This document shows positions 15,998 through 26,043 of a DNA stretch of 64,000 nucleotides, piece after piece (the first letter of the stretch is position 1; the number at the start of each line of letters is the position of its first letter). The translations under genes were made by a program, and so were the position numbers. The notes beneath the pieces were generated by a model. That model made no database searches. It was not told where the DNA came from and saw only the letters and a program-made list of their open reading frames with translations. The stretch lies in the NCBI GenBank assembly GCA_027459645.1, contig DAIDHQ010000040.1, positions 124,001 to 188,000 of the forward strand, given 5' to 3'. Origin of the DNA: Vulcanimicrobiota bacterium. GTDB lineage: Bacteria; Vulcanimicrobiota; Vulcanimicrobiia; Vulcanimicrobiales; Vulcanimicrobiaceae.

Positions 15998-18625
15998 TTA
16001 TACCGGTGCCGGCGTTTTGGCTTCGGCGTTGAAGGTGAGTTCGCCGGTGATATCGTTGAAGCCGACGTCGACCGTGTCGCCGTCGCGAACGTCGCCCGCG
16101 AGAATTTTTCGGCCGAGCGGCGTTTCCAGCTCTTTCTGAATCGTCCGCTTGAGCGGTCGGGCGCCGTAATTCGCATCGTAGCCCGCTTTGACCAGATGCC
16201 GTTTAGCCGCGTCGTCCAGAACGAGCGTGATGCGCCGTTCTGCCAAGCGCGCGCGTAAACGCGCGAGCTGGATGTCGACGATTTCCATCAATTGCTCTTC
16301 GCTGAGCGCATGGAAGACGATGATCTCGTCTACGCGATTGAGGAACTCCGGCCGGAAGTGTCCGCGCAGTTCTTCCATCACGGTAGCGCGCACGATCGCT
16401 TCTTCGGCACCACCCGGCGCGCCGCGATATTCCAAGATGCGATGGCTGCCGATGTTCGAGGTCATGATGATGATCGTGTTGCGGAAGTCCACGGTACGGC
16501 CTTGGCCGTCGGTCAAGCGCCCGTCGTCGAGTATTTGCAACAGAATGTTGAAGACATCGTGATTGGCCTTTTCGATCTCGTCGAAGAGCACGACCGAATA
16601 CGGACGGCGCCGCACCGCTTCGGTGAGCTGGCCGCCCTCTTCGTATCCGACGTATCCCGGCGGCGAACCGATCAGGCGCGCAACCGTATGCTTCTCTTGA
16701 TATTCGGACATGTCGATCCGTATGAGCGCGCGTTCGTCGTCGAAGAGATACTCCGCGAGTGCGCGAGCGAGTTCGGTCTTTCCCACGCCCGTCGGGCCGA
16801 GGAAGATAAACGAACCGATCGGGCGATTCGGATCGGCCAGCCCCGAACGCGAACGAAGCACCGCCTCTGCGACGGCGTCGACCGCTTCGTCTTGGCCGAC
16901 GACGCGCACGTGCAGCTCTTCGGCGAGGTTGAGCAACTTCTGCTTCTCACCTTCCAGCAATTTCGAAACGGGAATGCCCGTCCAGCGCGCGATCACCTCG
17001 GCGATGTCTTCTTCGTCGACTTCCTCTTTGGCAAGCCGGCCCGCGTGGCCGTCGTGAAGCCGGGCTTCTTCGGCGGCGAGCTGCTTTTCGATTTGCGGAA
17101 GCGTTCCGTACTTTAATTCGGCGACGCGGTTCAGATCGTATTGGCGTTCCGCCTGCTCGATCTGCACTTTGATCTGCGTGAGTTGCTCGCGCAGTTCGCT
17201 CAAGCGCACCGACGCGTTTTTCTCCGCATCCCAGCGCGAACGCAGCGTCGTCTGCTCTTCGCGCAGACCCGCAAGCTCGCGTTCGAGCGCGTCGAGCCGC
17301 TCGCGGCTCGGGACGTCGCTCTCTTTACGCAGCGCTTCGCGTTCGATTTCGAGCTGCATCACGCGGCGCGAGACTTCGTCGAGCTCTTGCGGCATCGAAT
17401 CGATCTCGGTGCGCAGCTTCGCCGCCGCTTCGTCGACGAGATCGATCGCCTTGTCCGGCAAAAAGCGGTCGGCAATGTAACGGTTGCTCATCGTCGATGC
17501 GGCGACCAGCGCGCTGTCTTTGATGCGCACGCCGTGATGCGCTTCGTACTTCTCGCGCAGTCCGCGCAGAATCGAAATCGTATCTTCGACGTTCGGCTGC
17601 TCGACGACGATCGGCTGAAAGCGCCGTTCGAGCGCGGCGTCCTTTTCGATGTACTTCCGGTATTCATCCAGCGTCGTCGCGCCGATCATATGGAGTTCGC
17701 CGCGCGCGAGCATCGGCTTGAGCAGATTGCCCGCATCCATCGCGCCCTCGGCTTTCCCCGCGCCCACGACGGTGTGCAGTTCGTCGACGAAGAGCACGAT
17801 CTGGCCCTCGGAGTTCGCGACGTCTTTGAGCACCGCTTTGAGCCGCTCTTCGAATTCGCCGCGATACTTCGCGCCTGCAATGAGCGCGCCCATGTCGAGC
17901 GAGACGACGCGCTTGTTTTTCAAGCCCTCCGGAACGTCGCCGCGCACGATGCGCTGCGCGAGTCCTTCGACGATCGCCGTCTTACCGACGCCGGGTTCGC
18001 CGACGAGTACCGGGTTATTCTTGGTGCGGCGCGAGAGCACTTGAATGACGCGACGGATCTCCTCGTCGCGTCCGATGACCGGATCGAGTTTGCCGCGTTC
18101 CGCATCGAGCGTTAAATCGCGTCCGTAGCGTTCGAGCGACTTATACGTGCCCTCGGGGTCTTTCGTCGTCACGCGCTGGTTGCCGCGCACTTGACGCAGG
18201 GCGGTCAGCAGTTTGTCGCGGGTCAGGCCGCTTTCTCGAAAGATGCGTCCGACGACGCCGGCGCCTTCCGCCATCGCGAGCAGCAGATGCTCGACCGAGG
18301 TATAGTCGTCTTGCAGCAGCTTCGCTTCGTTCTCGGCCGTCGACATCAGCCGCGAGAGCTCCGGCGAAAGCGTGACCTGCGCGTTATCGGCGTTGGAACC
18401 GGTGAGGCGCGGCAGGTTTCCGATCGCCTGCTCGGTCTTGGCTAGCACGGCCTTCGGATCGGCGCCGGCGGCGGCCAGGATGTCGGGCGCGATGCCGCGT
18501 TCTTGCTCGAGCAACGCCGCCAGCAAATGTTCGGGGGTGGTTTGGGTGTTGTGTTCGTGGAGGGCGCGGCTGTAGGCGGCGTTGAGCCCCTCACTCACGC
18601 GCTCCGTCATCTTGTCTACGTTCAT
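15998..18625 (-). CDS. clpB: ATP-dependent disaggregase ClpB
   Basis: An 875-residue AAA+ chaperone: N-terminal Clp repeats ([19 protein letters not shown]), first ATPase with GEPGVGKTA, coiled-coil middle domain (about 400-530), and second ATPase with [11 protein letters not shown] and the sensor-2 region GARPLKR. It threads aggregated proteins through a hexameric pore together with DnaK. ATG 18625 is preferred to a GTG two codons upstream because AAGGGG sits five bases before it. The 139-base gap upstream holds no recognised heat-shock operator (no CIRCE-like repeat). Confidence 0.96.
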   Translation of the reverse strand: MNVDKMTERVSEGLNAAYSRALHEHNTQTTPEHLLAALLEQERGIAPDILAAAGADPKAVLAKTEQAIGNLPRLTGSNADNAQVTLSPELSRLMSTAENEAKLLQDDYTSVEHLLLAMAEGAGVVGRIFRESGLTRDKLLTALRQVRGNQRVTTKDPEGTYKSLERYGRDLTLDAERGKLDPVIGRDEEIRRVIQVLSRRTKNNPVLVGEPGVGKTAIVEGLAQRIVRGDVPEGLKNKRVVSLDMGALIAGAKYRGEFEERLKAVLKDVANSEGQIVLFVDELHTVVGAGKAEGAMDAGNLLKPMLARGELHMIGATTLDEYRKYIEKDAALERRFQPIVVEQPNVEDTISILRGLREKYEAHHGVRIKDSALVAASTMSNRYIADRFLPDKAIDLVDEAAAKLRTEIDSMPQELDEVSRRVMQLEIEREALRKESDVPSRERLDALERELAGLREEQTTLRSRWDAEKNASVRLSELREQLTQIKVQIEQAERQYDLNRVAELKYGTLPQIEKQLAAEEARLHDGHAGRLAKEEVDEEDIAEVIARWTGIPVSKLLEGEKQKLLNLAEELHVRVVGQDEAVDAVAEAVLRSRSGLADPNRPIGSFIFLGPTGVGKTELARALAEYLFDDERALIRIDMSEYQEKHTVARLIGSPPGYVGYEEGGQLTEAVRRRPYSVVLFDEIEKANHDVFNILLQILDDGRLTDGQGRTVDFRNTIIIMTSNIGSHRILEYRGAPGGAEEAIVRATVMEELRGHFRPEFLNRVDEIIVFHALSEEQLMEIVDIQLARLRARLAERRITLVLDDAAKRHLVKAGYDANYGARPLKRTIQKELETPLGRKILAGDVRDGDTVDVGFNDITGELTFNAEAKTPAPV

Positions 18626-18764
18626 GCTCACCCCTTACTACCCGCGGTCCCATCCAATAGTTGCAGACCTACCCATCCAATGCAAGGGCGGTCTCGCTCG
18701 GAGGCGACCCGGCCCGCCCCACCATGGTACCGCGTAGCGTCCGCTTTGGAACGGGCTGAGGCAG

Positions 18765-19772
18765 CTACGCCCGGGCGGCGTCGGTGGCGCTTTCCAGTTC
18801 TTTGAGGTACCGGCGTTTGCTGACGTCGTCGATGAACGAGGCTTCGAACGAGTTGCGCGCGACCGTGACGAGCTCTTCGTCGCTCAGTTTAAGCGCCGCA
18901 GCCGTCTGGAAAAAATTGTCGCCGACGTAGCCGCCGAAGTAGGCCGGATCGTCGGAGTTGATCGTCGCAACCAAGCCCAGATCCAACATGCGCTTGAGCG
19001 GATGATGCGCGAGATCGGGAACGACGCGCAAGCGCACGTTCGAGAGCGGACACACCGTCAACGGCACGCGTTGGCGGCGCAAACGATCGACGAGTTGCTG
19101 ATCTTCGATGCATCGAACGCCGTGGTCGACGCGTGCGACGTGCAGCACGTCGAGCGCCTCCCAGATAAATTCGGGCGGCCCTTCCTCGCCGGCGTGCGCC
19201 ACGGTGAGAAATCCCTCGGCGCGCGCGCGATCGAACACGGTCGCAAATTTCGTCGGAGGATTCCCAACTTCGGCCGAATCGAGACCTACGCCGACGATCC
19301 GTTCGCGATAGGGAAGCGCTGCATCGAGCGTGGCCATCGCCGACTGCGCGGAAAGATCGCGTAAGAAACACATGATGAGATGCGACGTGATCCCGAACCG
19401 CCGCTCCGCTTCACGAGCGCCTTCCCAAATGCCGTCGAGAAACGTTTCGAACCCCAAGCCGCGATCGAGATGCGCTTGCGGATCGAAGAATAGCTCCGCA
19501 TGACGAACGCCCTGCGTGGAGACGCGCTCGAAATAGGCGATGGTGAGATCGCGAAAGTCCTCGGTCGTGCGGAGCACGCGCATGCCTTCGTAATAGACGT
19601 CGAGAAACGATTGCAGATCGGTAAAGTCGTAGGCTTTGCGCAACGCCTCGATAGTCGGATACTTCGGTTTCACGCCGTTGCGTTCGGCCAGCGTAAAGAG
19701 CATCTCGGGTTCGAGGGTGCCCTCGATATGCAAATGAAGCTCCGCTTTGGGGAGCGCGCGGGAATCGAGCAT
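18765..19772 (-). CDS. Adenine deaminase (adenosine deaminase-like family)
   Basis: A 335-residue TIM-barrel amidohydrolase. Zinc and catalytic residues are in ELHLHIEG (HxH), VAHAGEEGPP (His and Glu), HGVRC and NSDDPAYFGG (Asp pair). GLDSAEVGNPP is more typical of the bacterial/fungal adenine deaminases in this family than of adenosine deaminases, so hydrolysis of adenine to hypoxanthine is the better guess. Start ATG 19772. It lies 10 bases after the selB stop and so is probably the last gene of the trxA-selA-selB run, an odd partner with no obvious link to selenium. Confidence 0.85.
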   Translation of the reverse strand: MLDSRALPKAELHLHIEGTLEPEMLFTLAERNGVKPKYPTIEALRKAYDFTDLQSFLDVYYEGMRVLRTTEDFRDLTIAYFERVSTQGVRHAELFFDPQAHLDRGLGFETFLDGIWEGAREAERRFGITSHLIMCFLRDLSAQSAMATLDAALPYRERIVGVGLDSAEVGNPPTKFATVFDRARAEGFLTVAHAGEEGPPEFIWEALDVLHVARVDHGVRCIEDQQLVDRLRRQRVPLTVCPLSNVRLRVVPDLAHHPLKRMLDLGLVATINSDDPAYFGGYVGDNFFQTAAALKLSDEELVTVARNSFEASFIDDVSKRRYLKELESATDAARA

Positions 19773-19782
19773 TCGCGCCTGG

Positions 19783-21660
19783 TTATACGTTCGGCGCTGC
19801 GACGCCTGTACGGCGACGCAGCATTCGGTAATCGCCGCTGCGCACGGTAATTCCGCGGCCGTCGAACCACTCCAGGAGCGGCACCGCATACTTGCGCGAG
19901 GTGCCGATCAGATCGCGAAATTCGGCCATCGTCATCCGGCCGTTGGCTTCGATAAACGCTTCGAGCATCTGGTGCATCCGTTCGATCTGGGTTCCCCGGT
20001 AGACGTACTCGCCGACGCGAACCAGCACGCCGCGTGCGAGCAGCGTCTCGAGCGCACGCGCAAGGCCGGCGATCTTCGAACTCTTGACCGCGGCGGCCAC
20101 GGCGTTATAATCTCCCGGCACGAACGGATCGTCGGGATTCGAGGGAACGTGCGTTTCGAAAAATGTTCGTTGTTCGGCGGTGAGCTTGGGCGTGAAGCCG
20201 GTCGCCGCGTAATAGCCGCTACGATGCACCAGCCGTCCGTCTTCGGCGAACGCATGGAGCAGCCGCACGAGATTTGGCTCGGGAACCTGCAGCGTTCGCG
20301 CGAGCAGCAGCGAGGTTAGCCCCATCGCCCACGGTTCGCGCTCGTGCGCGGCTGCCAAAGCCTCGTCGACGCGCGCCAGCACTTCTTCCGCGGCGCGCAT
20401 CGAAACGTACGCCTCCGGACGCACGACGCGCATCGCGTCACCCGTCTCGACAAGCTGCGCGAGCGCGCGGGCGGCAACGTCTTCGCGGACGTTCGCGGCA
20501 AAGGCGATCGACGCAGCATCGGCCGGTTCCGCGCCGCGCGCCGTCAAGATCGTCAGCACGACGCTCGCGGCCGCGTCGCGGACGTCCGCAGGCGCAGCCG
20601 GCGCATCGCCCGCAACGATCTCACCACCGCCGAGTAACGTCTTCGGCGAAACGCGCCGAACCACGAAGCGCACGCCGGGAAACGCAAGCACGGGGCTCTT
20701 CAGAAAGAGTTCGCCGTGCACGGCTTCGTCTTTATCGGGCACGAGCGGAAGCACCAGCGTGCCGAGAAGTTCGGCCGAGCCGATATACGCGCGAACGGCG
20801 TTGCGCCGCCGCAACAACGGCAACGCATCGGGCAACGGCCGAAACGCGACGCTAATCGTGCTGCGTGCCGAAAATTGCGGATCGGCCAGCACCTCGCCGC
20901 GGACGATCTCGTGCTTCTCGATTCCAGGCAGATTGATCGCGACTCGGCTGCCGCCCGCAGCTTCGTCGCGGGGGGAACCGAAGACTTGCAAGCTGCGCGC
21001 CCGCACGCGCTTTCCGCTCGGTTCGAGCGCGAGCCCGTCGCCGATGCGAAGCCGCCCTTGCATCAACGTGCCCGTCACGATCGTCCCGCGTCCGGGCAAG
21101 CTAAAGACGCGATCGATCGGCAGATATACCGGCGCATCGGCATCGCGCGCGTCGAGCGCCGCAAGCGCGTCGTGGAGCGCGGCCGTCAATGCATCGAGAT
21201 TTTCGCCGGTCGTGGTCGACACCGGAAAGATCGGCGCGCCCTCCGCGAGCGTCCCGAGCAGTTCGTCGCGGATCAGCCGCAGCGTTTCGTCGCGTCGCTC
21301 GGGCGCAATCAGATCGATCTTGGTGAGCGCGACGATCGTGCGCCGGACGTTCAAGAATCGCAGGATGTTCAGATGCTCGACCGTCTGCGGCATCACGCCT
21401 TCGTTCGCGGCAATGACCAGCAGCAACAACTCCATTCCGGCCGCGCCGGCGAGCATATTGTGCAGGAAACGTTCGTGTCCGGGAACGTCGACGATGCCGG
21501 CTTCCAGACCGTCTTCGAAACGCAAATGCGCGAAGCCCAGATCGAGCGTCATGCCGCGCACTTGTTCCTCGACCCAACGGTCAGGATTCGTACCGGTCAG
21601 CGCTTGGACGAGCGACGACTTTCCGTGATCGACGTGGCCCGCCGTTCCGACGACGTGCAT
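19783..21660 (-). CDS. selB: Selenocysteine-specific elongation factor SelB
   Basis: A 625-residue protein. G1 AGHVDHGKSSL (7-17), the switch-1 motif RGMTLDLGFA (SelB-type rather than EF-Tu-type), DVPGHERF (58-65) and TKID are intact. The C-terminal winged helices that bind the mRNA SECIS hairpin are present, with the typical ending FRDLIGTSRKYAVPLLEWFD. SelB delivers Sec-tRNA-Sec to UGA codons. Its ATG overlaps the selA stop as TGATG, so translation of the pair is coupled. Confidence 0.97.
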   Translation of the reverse strand: MHVVGTAGHVDHGKSSLVQALTGTNPDRWVEEQVRGMTLDLGFAHLRFEDGLEAGIVDVPGHERFLHNMLAGAAGMELLLLVIAANEGVMPQTVEHLNILRFLNVRRTIVALTKIDLIAPERRDETLRLIRDELLGTLAEGAPIFPVSTTTGENLDALTAALHDALAALDARDADAPVYLPIDRVFSLPGRGTIVTGTLMQGRLRIGDGLALEPSGKRVRARSLQVFGSPRDEAAGGSRVAINLPGIEKHEIVRGEVLADPQFSARSTISVAFRPLPDALPLLRRRNAVRAYIGSAELLGTLVLPLVPDKDEAVHGELFLKSPVLAFPGVRFVVRRVSPKTLLGGGEIVAGDAPAAPADVRDAAASVVLTILTARGAEPADAASIAFAANVREDVAARALAQLVETGDAMRVVRPEAYVSMRAAEEVLARVDEALAAAHEREPWAMGLTSLLLARTLQVPEPNLVRLLHAFAEDGRLVHRSGYYAATGFTPKLTAEQRTFFETHVPSNPDDPFVPGDYNAVAAAVKSSKIAGLARALETLLARGVLVRVGEYVYRGTQIERMHQMLEAFIEANGRMTMAEFRDLIGTSRKYAVPLLEWFDGRGITVRSGDYRMLRRRTGVAAPNV

Positions 21661-22988
21661 CAGTCTTGCAGCGCTTCGAGGGCTGCGATCAACTCGCGGT
21701 CTTCGTTCGAAGCGACGGTGCGCATATCGAGCATCACCCGTTCGCGCTCCACGCGCGCAACGATGGGAACGCGCCACCGACGCAAGCGCTCCGCGAGATC
21801 GTCGGCGTGCGGCGTACGAATCGCGACGCCCGCCGAAGGAATGCGCGCGTCGGGCAAGCTTCCGCCGCCGACGTAGGCTTGCGTTTCGATCGCGCGCGCT
21901 TCCGGAACGCATTGCGCGATCGTTCGCGCGCGCTCGAGGAGCGATTCGAGCGGCTGCGCGAGCATGCGAAAGAGCGGTATGGACTCGCGCGTCTGCGGGC
22001 TGCGGTACAGCCGCAGGGTTGCGGTCAAGAGCGCGAGCGTCACCTTATCGACGCGCAACGCACGCACGAGCGGATTCGCGCGAAGCCGGGCGACGTGTGA
22101 ACGGCGTCCGACGACGATGCCGGCCTGCGGGCCGCCGAGCAATTTATCACCGGAACACGTAACGAGATCGATTCCGTCGCAGACTGCTTCGGCGACCGTG
22201 CGTTCGTGCGAAAGGCCGTACTCCGAAAGATCGACGATCGCGCCCGTCCCCAAGTCTTCGACGACGGCGACGCCCGCGCTGCGGCCGAGGGCCGCCAATT
22301 CCTCGCCGCTCACGTCGGCGACGAATCCTTCGAGCGTGAAATTCGAACGGTGCGAGCGCAGCAGCAGCGACGTCCGCGGCGTCAGCGCCCGCGCGTAATC
22401 GCCGGCGTAGACCTTGTTGGTCGCGCCCACTTCGACGAGCGTCGCACCGCTGCGTGCGAGCACGTCGGGAAGACGGAAACCGCCACCAATTTCGACGAGC
22501 TGATTGCGTGCGACGACGACTTCGGAACCGCGCGCGAACGTATCGAGCACCAGCAATATCGCCGCGGCGCAATTGTTGACGACGATCGCGTCTTCGGCGC
22601 CGGTGAGTTCGCACAAAATCGCGGTCGCGCGCGCGTAGCGCGACCCGCGCTCGCCGGCGGCGAGATCGTATTCAAGGTTCGAGTAGCTCCGCCCAATCTG
22701 CCAGGCGGCGGCAAACGCCGGCTCCGCGATCGGCGCGCGGCCGAGGTTGGTATGCAAGAGCGTACCGGTCGCATTGATCACCGCGCGCAGTTCCTGCGAT
22801 GCCTGCGCTTCGATGCGTTCCACTACGTGTTCGACGATCAGTTCCAGTGGAAGGGCCACGGCGCCGGCTCGGACGCGATCGAGTTCGGCATCGATCGCCG
22901 CGCGCAAAGCAGCGCGCCCCACGAGAGGCTCGTAGGGCGCGACGGCCGGATGTTCCAGAATCGAATTTACAGGCGGAACACTACGCAC
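21660..22988 (-). CDS. selA: L-seryl-tRNA(Sec) selenium transferase SelA
   Basis: A 442-residue PLP enzyme; CSGDKLLGGPQAG carries the cofactor Lys282 and RAVINATGTLLHTNLGRAP is the family's N-terminal motif. It converts Ser-tRNA-Sec to Sec-tRNA-Sec using selenophosphate. The only suitable start is GTG 22988. There is no clear ribosome-binding site, and the GTG lies inside a 7-bp hairpin (22984-23000) that separates it from the trxA stop 12 bases upstream. The selenophosphate synthetase gene selD is not in the window. Confidence 0.97.
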   Translation of the reverse strand: MRSVPPVNSILEHPAVAPYEPLVGRAALRAAIDAELDRVRAGAVALPLELIVEHVVERIEAQASQELRAVINATGTLLHTNLGRAPIAEPAFAAAWQIGRSYSNLEYDLAAGERGSRYARATAILCELTGAEDAIVVNNCAAAILLVLDTFARGSEVVVARNQLVEIGGGFRLPDVLARSGATLVEVGATNKVYAGDYARALTPRTSLLLRSHRSNFTLEGFVADVSGEELAALGRSAGVAVVEDLGTGAIVDLSEYGLSHERTVAEAVCDGIDLVTCSGDKLLGGPQAGIVVGRRSHVARLRANPLVRALRVDKVTLALLTATLRLYRSPQTRESIPLFRMLAQPLESLLERARTIAQCVPEARAIETQAYVGGGSLPDARIPSAGVAIRTPHADDLAERLRRWRVPIVARVERERVMLDMRTVASNEDRELIAALEALQD

Positions 22989-23000
22989 TACAAGTGCGTT
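22984..23000. promoter_or_regulatory. Hairpin covering the selA start codon
   Basis: ACGCACT-ACA-AGTGCGT is a perfect 7-bp inverted repeat between trxA and selA that includes the selA GTG. On the selA transcript it would hide the start codon, so translation might depend on ribosomes arriving from trxA. It is also part of a CACTACGC-type repeat seen upstream of gyrA. Function inferred. Confidence 0.45.
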
Positions 23001-23327
23001 TTAGGCGACGTGTTTGGCGAGCATCGACGAGATGACGTTCTCCGGAACGTATCCTACGATGCGATCGACCGGCTGGCCGTTTTTGAAGAGAATCAGGCAC
23101 GGAATGCCGGAGACCTGATACTGTCCGGCGATGTTCGGATTCTCGTCGGTGTTGAGCTTCACGAACTTCGCTTTGCCGGTGTTGGCCGAAGCGACTTTTT
23201 CGACGACGGGCGACAGCATACGGCACGGGCCGCACCACGGGGCCCAAAAATCGACGAGCACGGGCTGGCTGGCGCCGAGCACCTCGTCCTGGAAATTGTT
23301 TTGGCTAACGTCTGGCAATGCACTCAT
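23001..23327 (-). CDS. trxA: Thioredoxin
   Basis: A 108-residue classical thioredoxin with active site FWAPWCGPCRML (Cys32 and Cys35) and the cis-Pro motif VSGIPCLILFKNG. It is a general cytosolic disulfide reductase. It stands directly upstream of selA, 12 bases away, and may supply reducing equivalents to selenium metabolism, although the neighbourhood alone does not prove this. An extra Cys sits next to the cis-Pro (IPC), which is uncommon. Confidence 0.94.
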   Translation of the reverse strand: MSALPDVSQNNFQDEVLGASQPVLVDFWAPWCGPCRMLSPVVEKVASANTGKAKFVKLNTDENPNIAGQYQVSGIPCLILFKNGQPVDRIVGYVPENVISSMLAKHVA

Positions 23328-23393
23328 GGGTTTCGAACTTCTTCCTCCGTCGATTCAGAACCCTACCGGCCGCCCGGAAGTTGCTCCGGGCGC

Positions 23394-23524
23394 GGTGTCA
23401 TCCTGAGCGGAGGCGTCCGGTAGGACGCCGGAGTCGAAGGATCGCCTCATGCATGAGGTGCGTCACGATCCTTCGACTTCGCGGTTCGCGCCCCGCACGA
23501 AGCCGCTTCGCTCAGGATGACACC
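23394..23524. repeat. Long intergenic inverted repeat (TCATCCTGAGCG family)
   Basis: Sixteen-base perfect arms GGTGTCATCCTGAGCG (23394-23409) and CGCTCAGGATGACACC (23509-23524) enclose a second inverted pair GTCGAAGGATCG (23433-23444) and CGATCCTTCGAC (23466-23477), plus GGCGTCC/GGACGCC and the palindrome CCTCATGCATGAGG. It is a nested cruciform-forming repeat between gyrA and trxA. A partial copy lies at 30305-30387, so it is a dispersed family; closely similar words occur in intergenic repeats of other high-GC environmental bacteria. Confidence 0.85.
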
Positions 23525-23530
23525 CGGGGC

Positions 23531-26035
23531 CTAGAGTTCCAGTTCCGTCGGTTCGCCGGTGATTCCGGTGACCTGCTCGGCCTGTTTGCCCAGGTTCGTG
23601 ATGGCGATCACTTCGTCGCCTTCGCCTAAGCGCTGCAGGCGAACGCCCTTCGTCGAGCGGCCGGCGCGGCGAATGTCGCTGACCTTCAGGCGAATCACCT
23701 GGTTGCCGCTCGTGATCATCAGCACCTGATCGTCGGGTGCCACCATGATCTGATCGACGACCTGGCCGATATCCTCGCGCTCGCGGGCGAACGCCTTGAC
23801 GCCCTTGCCGCCACGCGACGTATGCCGGTAGTCGTCGATCGGCGTGCGCTTTCCGAACGCCTGCGACGTGACCAGCAGCACTTCGCGCCGTTCGTCTTCG
23901 ATGACGTCCATCGCGATGATGGTGTCGCCGTCTTCGAGCGTCATCGCTTTGACGCCGCGTGCGTTGCGGCCCATCGGACGCACGTGCTTCTCGTTGAAGT
24001 GCACGGCCATGCCTTGGGTGGATCCGAGGATGATATCGCGCGTGCCGTCGGAGAGATCGACCGCCAGCAACTCGTCGCCTTCGTCGAGATTGATGGCGTT
24101 GAGACCGTTGCGGCGAACGTTCGCAAATTCCGAGAGCGAGGTTTTCTTGATGACACCTTGCTTCGTCACCATCACCATGTAGCGGCCTTCCTCGAACTGA
24201 TGGATCGGGAAGACGGCAGTGACGTGTTCGCCCGGCGGAAGGGTGAGTAGATTGACGAGCGCCGTGCCGCGCGCGGTGCGCGTCGTATCGGGAATCTCGT
24301 AGCCGCGCAAACGATACGCGCGCCCCTTGTTCGTAAAGAAGAGCACGTGATCGTGCGTCTTCGTCACGAAGAAGTTTCGCACGACGTCCTCGCGCTTGAG
24401 GTTCGCGATACCGGTCACGCCGCGCCCGCCGCGATTCTGTGTGCGGAACGTGTCGACGGTGACGCGTTTGATGTAACCGCCAACCGTATACGTGACGACG
24501 ACGTCGACGTTCGGAATCAGCTGCTCCATCGAAATTTCGTTCTCAGCCGGAAGCACGTCGGTGCGGCGCTCGTCGCCGAAGCGCCTCTTCAGGTCGAGCG
24601 TTTCGCTCTTGACGATACCGGCGATGCGGACCGGCGAATTCAAGATGTCCTGCAGTTCCGCAATGGTCTTCTTCAACTCGTTGTATTCGTCTTCGATCTT
24701 CTGCCGTTCGAGGCCGACGAGCGTGCGCAGACGCATGTCGACGATCGCTTGGCTCTGAATGTCGGTCAGGCCGAAACGCGACGCGAGTTTCGTCTTGGCT
24801 TCGTCGGTCGTCTGGCTGCCGCGGATGATCTCGATGACTTCGTCGATGTTGTCGAGAGCGATGCGGTAGCCTTCGAGCAGATGCGCGCGCTCTTCGGCTT
24901 TGCGAAGATCGTAACGCGTACGCCGAGTGATGACGTCCTTGCGATAGGCGATGAAGTGTTCGAGAAGCTGCTTGAGGTTGAGGACCTGCGGCTCGAGCGC
25001 GACGCTGCCGTCGGCACGCGGTTCGCCCACCGGCACGAGCGCTAGCATGTTGAAACCGAAGCTCGACTGCAGGGGCGTGTGCTTGAAGAGCTGATTGAGC
25101 ACGACCTTCGGCGTCGCGCTCTTCTGCAGTTCGACGACGACGCGCATGCCCTTACGGTTCGACTCGTCGTGCAGCGCCGAGATGCCTTGAATGCGCTTCT
25201 CCGCGTGCGCTTCCGCAATCGCTTCGACGATGCGGCCCTTATACACCTGATACGGAATTTCGGTGATGATGATCTTAAATTTTCCGCGCTCTTCGACGAT
25301 CTCGGCTTTTCCGCGCATCGCAATCGAGCCGCGGCCAGTCTTATACGCTTCGCGAATCGCTTCTTGTCCGAGAATCTCGCCGCCGGTCGGAAAATCCGGC
25401 CCTTTGACGATGTCGCACAGCTCGTCGTCGGTCGCATTGGGGTTGTCGACTAAGAGTGCGATCGCATCGGCGATCTCGCCCAAATTGTGCGGCGGAATAT
25501 TCGTGGCCATGCCGACCGCGATACCGCTCGAGCCGTTGACGAGCAGCTGCGGCAGCTTGCCGGGCAGCACGCTCGGTTCGGTGCCCTGGTTATCGAAGTT
25601 GGCAACGAACGGAACCGTCTCTTTTTCGATGTCCGCGAGCAGCTCGAGCGACAAGCGTGCGAGGCGGGCTTCCGTATAACGGTAGGCAGCCGGCGGATCG
25701 GGATCGATGGAACCGAAGTTCCCGTGACCGTCTACGAGCGTGTAGCGCAGGGTGAAATCCTGCGCCATGCGGACGAGCGCGTCATAGACGGAGCTGTCGC
25801 CGTGCGGATGGTATGACTTGAGGACCTCACCGATGATACCGGCGCACTTGCGGTGCTGCTTGGTCGGATCCATGCCCATGTCGCGCATCGCGTAGAGGAT
25901 GCGCCGCTGCACGGGCTTGAGGCCGTCGCGAACGTCGGGAAGAGCGCGCGACGCGATGACGGACATGGCATAGGAGAGATAGCTCTCCCGCATCTCGTCT
26001 TCGACGTTTACATGTTGAATGATGTCGTTATTCAT
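23531..26035 (-). CDS. gyrA: DNA gyrase subunit A
   Basis: An 834-residue type IIA topoisomerase subunit, start ATG 26035. The catalytic Tyr120 is in AYRYTEARL; the GyrA-box is represented by RTQNRGGRG at the start of the C-terminal pinwheel, arguing for gyrase rather than topoisomerase IV. The quinolone-contact region reads HGDSSVYDA, so Ser81 and Asp85 occupy the positions of E. coli Ser83 and Asp87, the drug-sensitive state. gyrB is not adjacent. The 150-base upstream region is rich in hairpins. Confidence 0.96.
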   Translation of the reverse strand: MNNDIIQHVNVEDEMRESYLSYAMSVIASRALPDVRDGLKPVQRRILYAMRDMGMDPTKQHRKCAGIIGEVLKSYHPHGDSSVYDALVRMAQDFTLRYTLVDGHGNFGSIDPDPPAAYRYTEARLARLSLELLADIEKETVPFVANFDNQGTEPSVLPGKLPQLLVNGSSGIAVGMATNIPPHNLGEIADAIALLVDNPNATDDELCDIVKGPDFPTGGEILGQEAIREAYKTGRGSIAMRGKAEIVEERGKFKIIITEIPYQVYKGRIVEAIAEAHAEKRIQGISALHDESNRKGMRVVVELQKSATPKVVLNQLFKHTPLQSSFGFNMLALVPVGEPRADGSVALEPQVLNLKQLLEHFIAYRKDVITRRTRYDLRKAEERAHLLEGYRIALDNIDEVIEIIRGSQTTDEAKTKLASRFGLTDIQSQAIVDMRLRTLVGLERQKIEDEYNELKKTIAELQDILNSPVRIAGIVKSETLDLKRRFGDERRTDVLPAENEISMEQLIPNVDVVVTYTVGGYIKRVTVDTFRTQNRGGRGVTGIANLKREDVVRNFFVTKTHDHVLFFTNKGRAYRLRGYEIPDTTRTARGTALVNLLTLPPGEHVTAVFPIHQFEEGRYMVMVTKQGVIKKTSLSEFANVRRNGLNAINLDEGDELLAVDLSDGTRDIILGSTQGMAVHFNEKHVRPMGRNARGVKAMTLEDGDTIIAMDVIEDERREVLLVTSQAFGKRTPIDDYRHTSRGGKGVKAFAREREDIGQVVDQIMVAPDDQVLMITSGNQVIRLKVSDIRRAGRSTKGVRLQRLGEGDEVIAITNLGKQAEQVTGITGEPTELEL

Positions 26036-26043
26036 TATAAAAA

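Noticed and set aside
18626-18764. Heat-shock operator upstream of clpB
   Set aside because: No CIRCE or other clear inverted repeat was found in this gap.
20716-21876. 386-codon open frame on the plus strand
   Set aside because: Antisense to selB; low-complexity Arg-rich translation.
22206-23423. 405-codon open frame on the plus strand
   Set aside because: Antisense to selA and trxA, which are unambiguous; no recognisable protein features.
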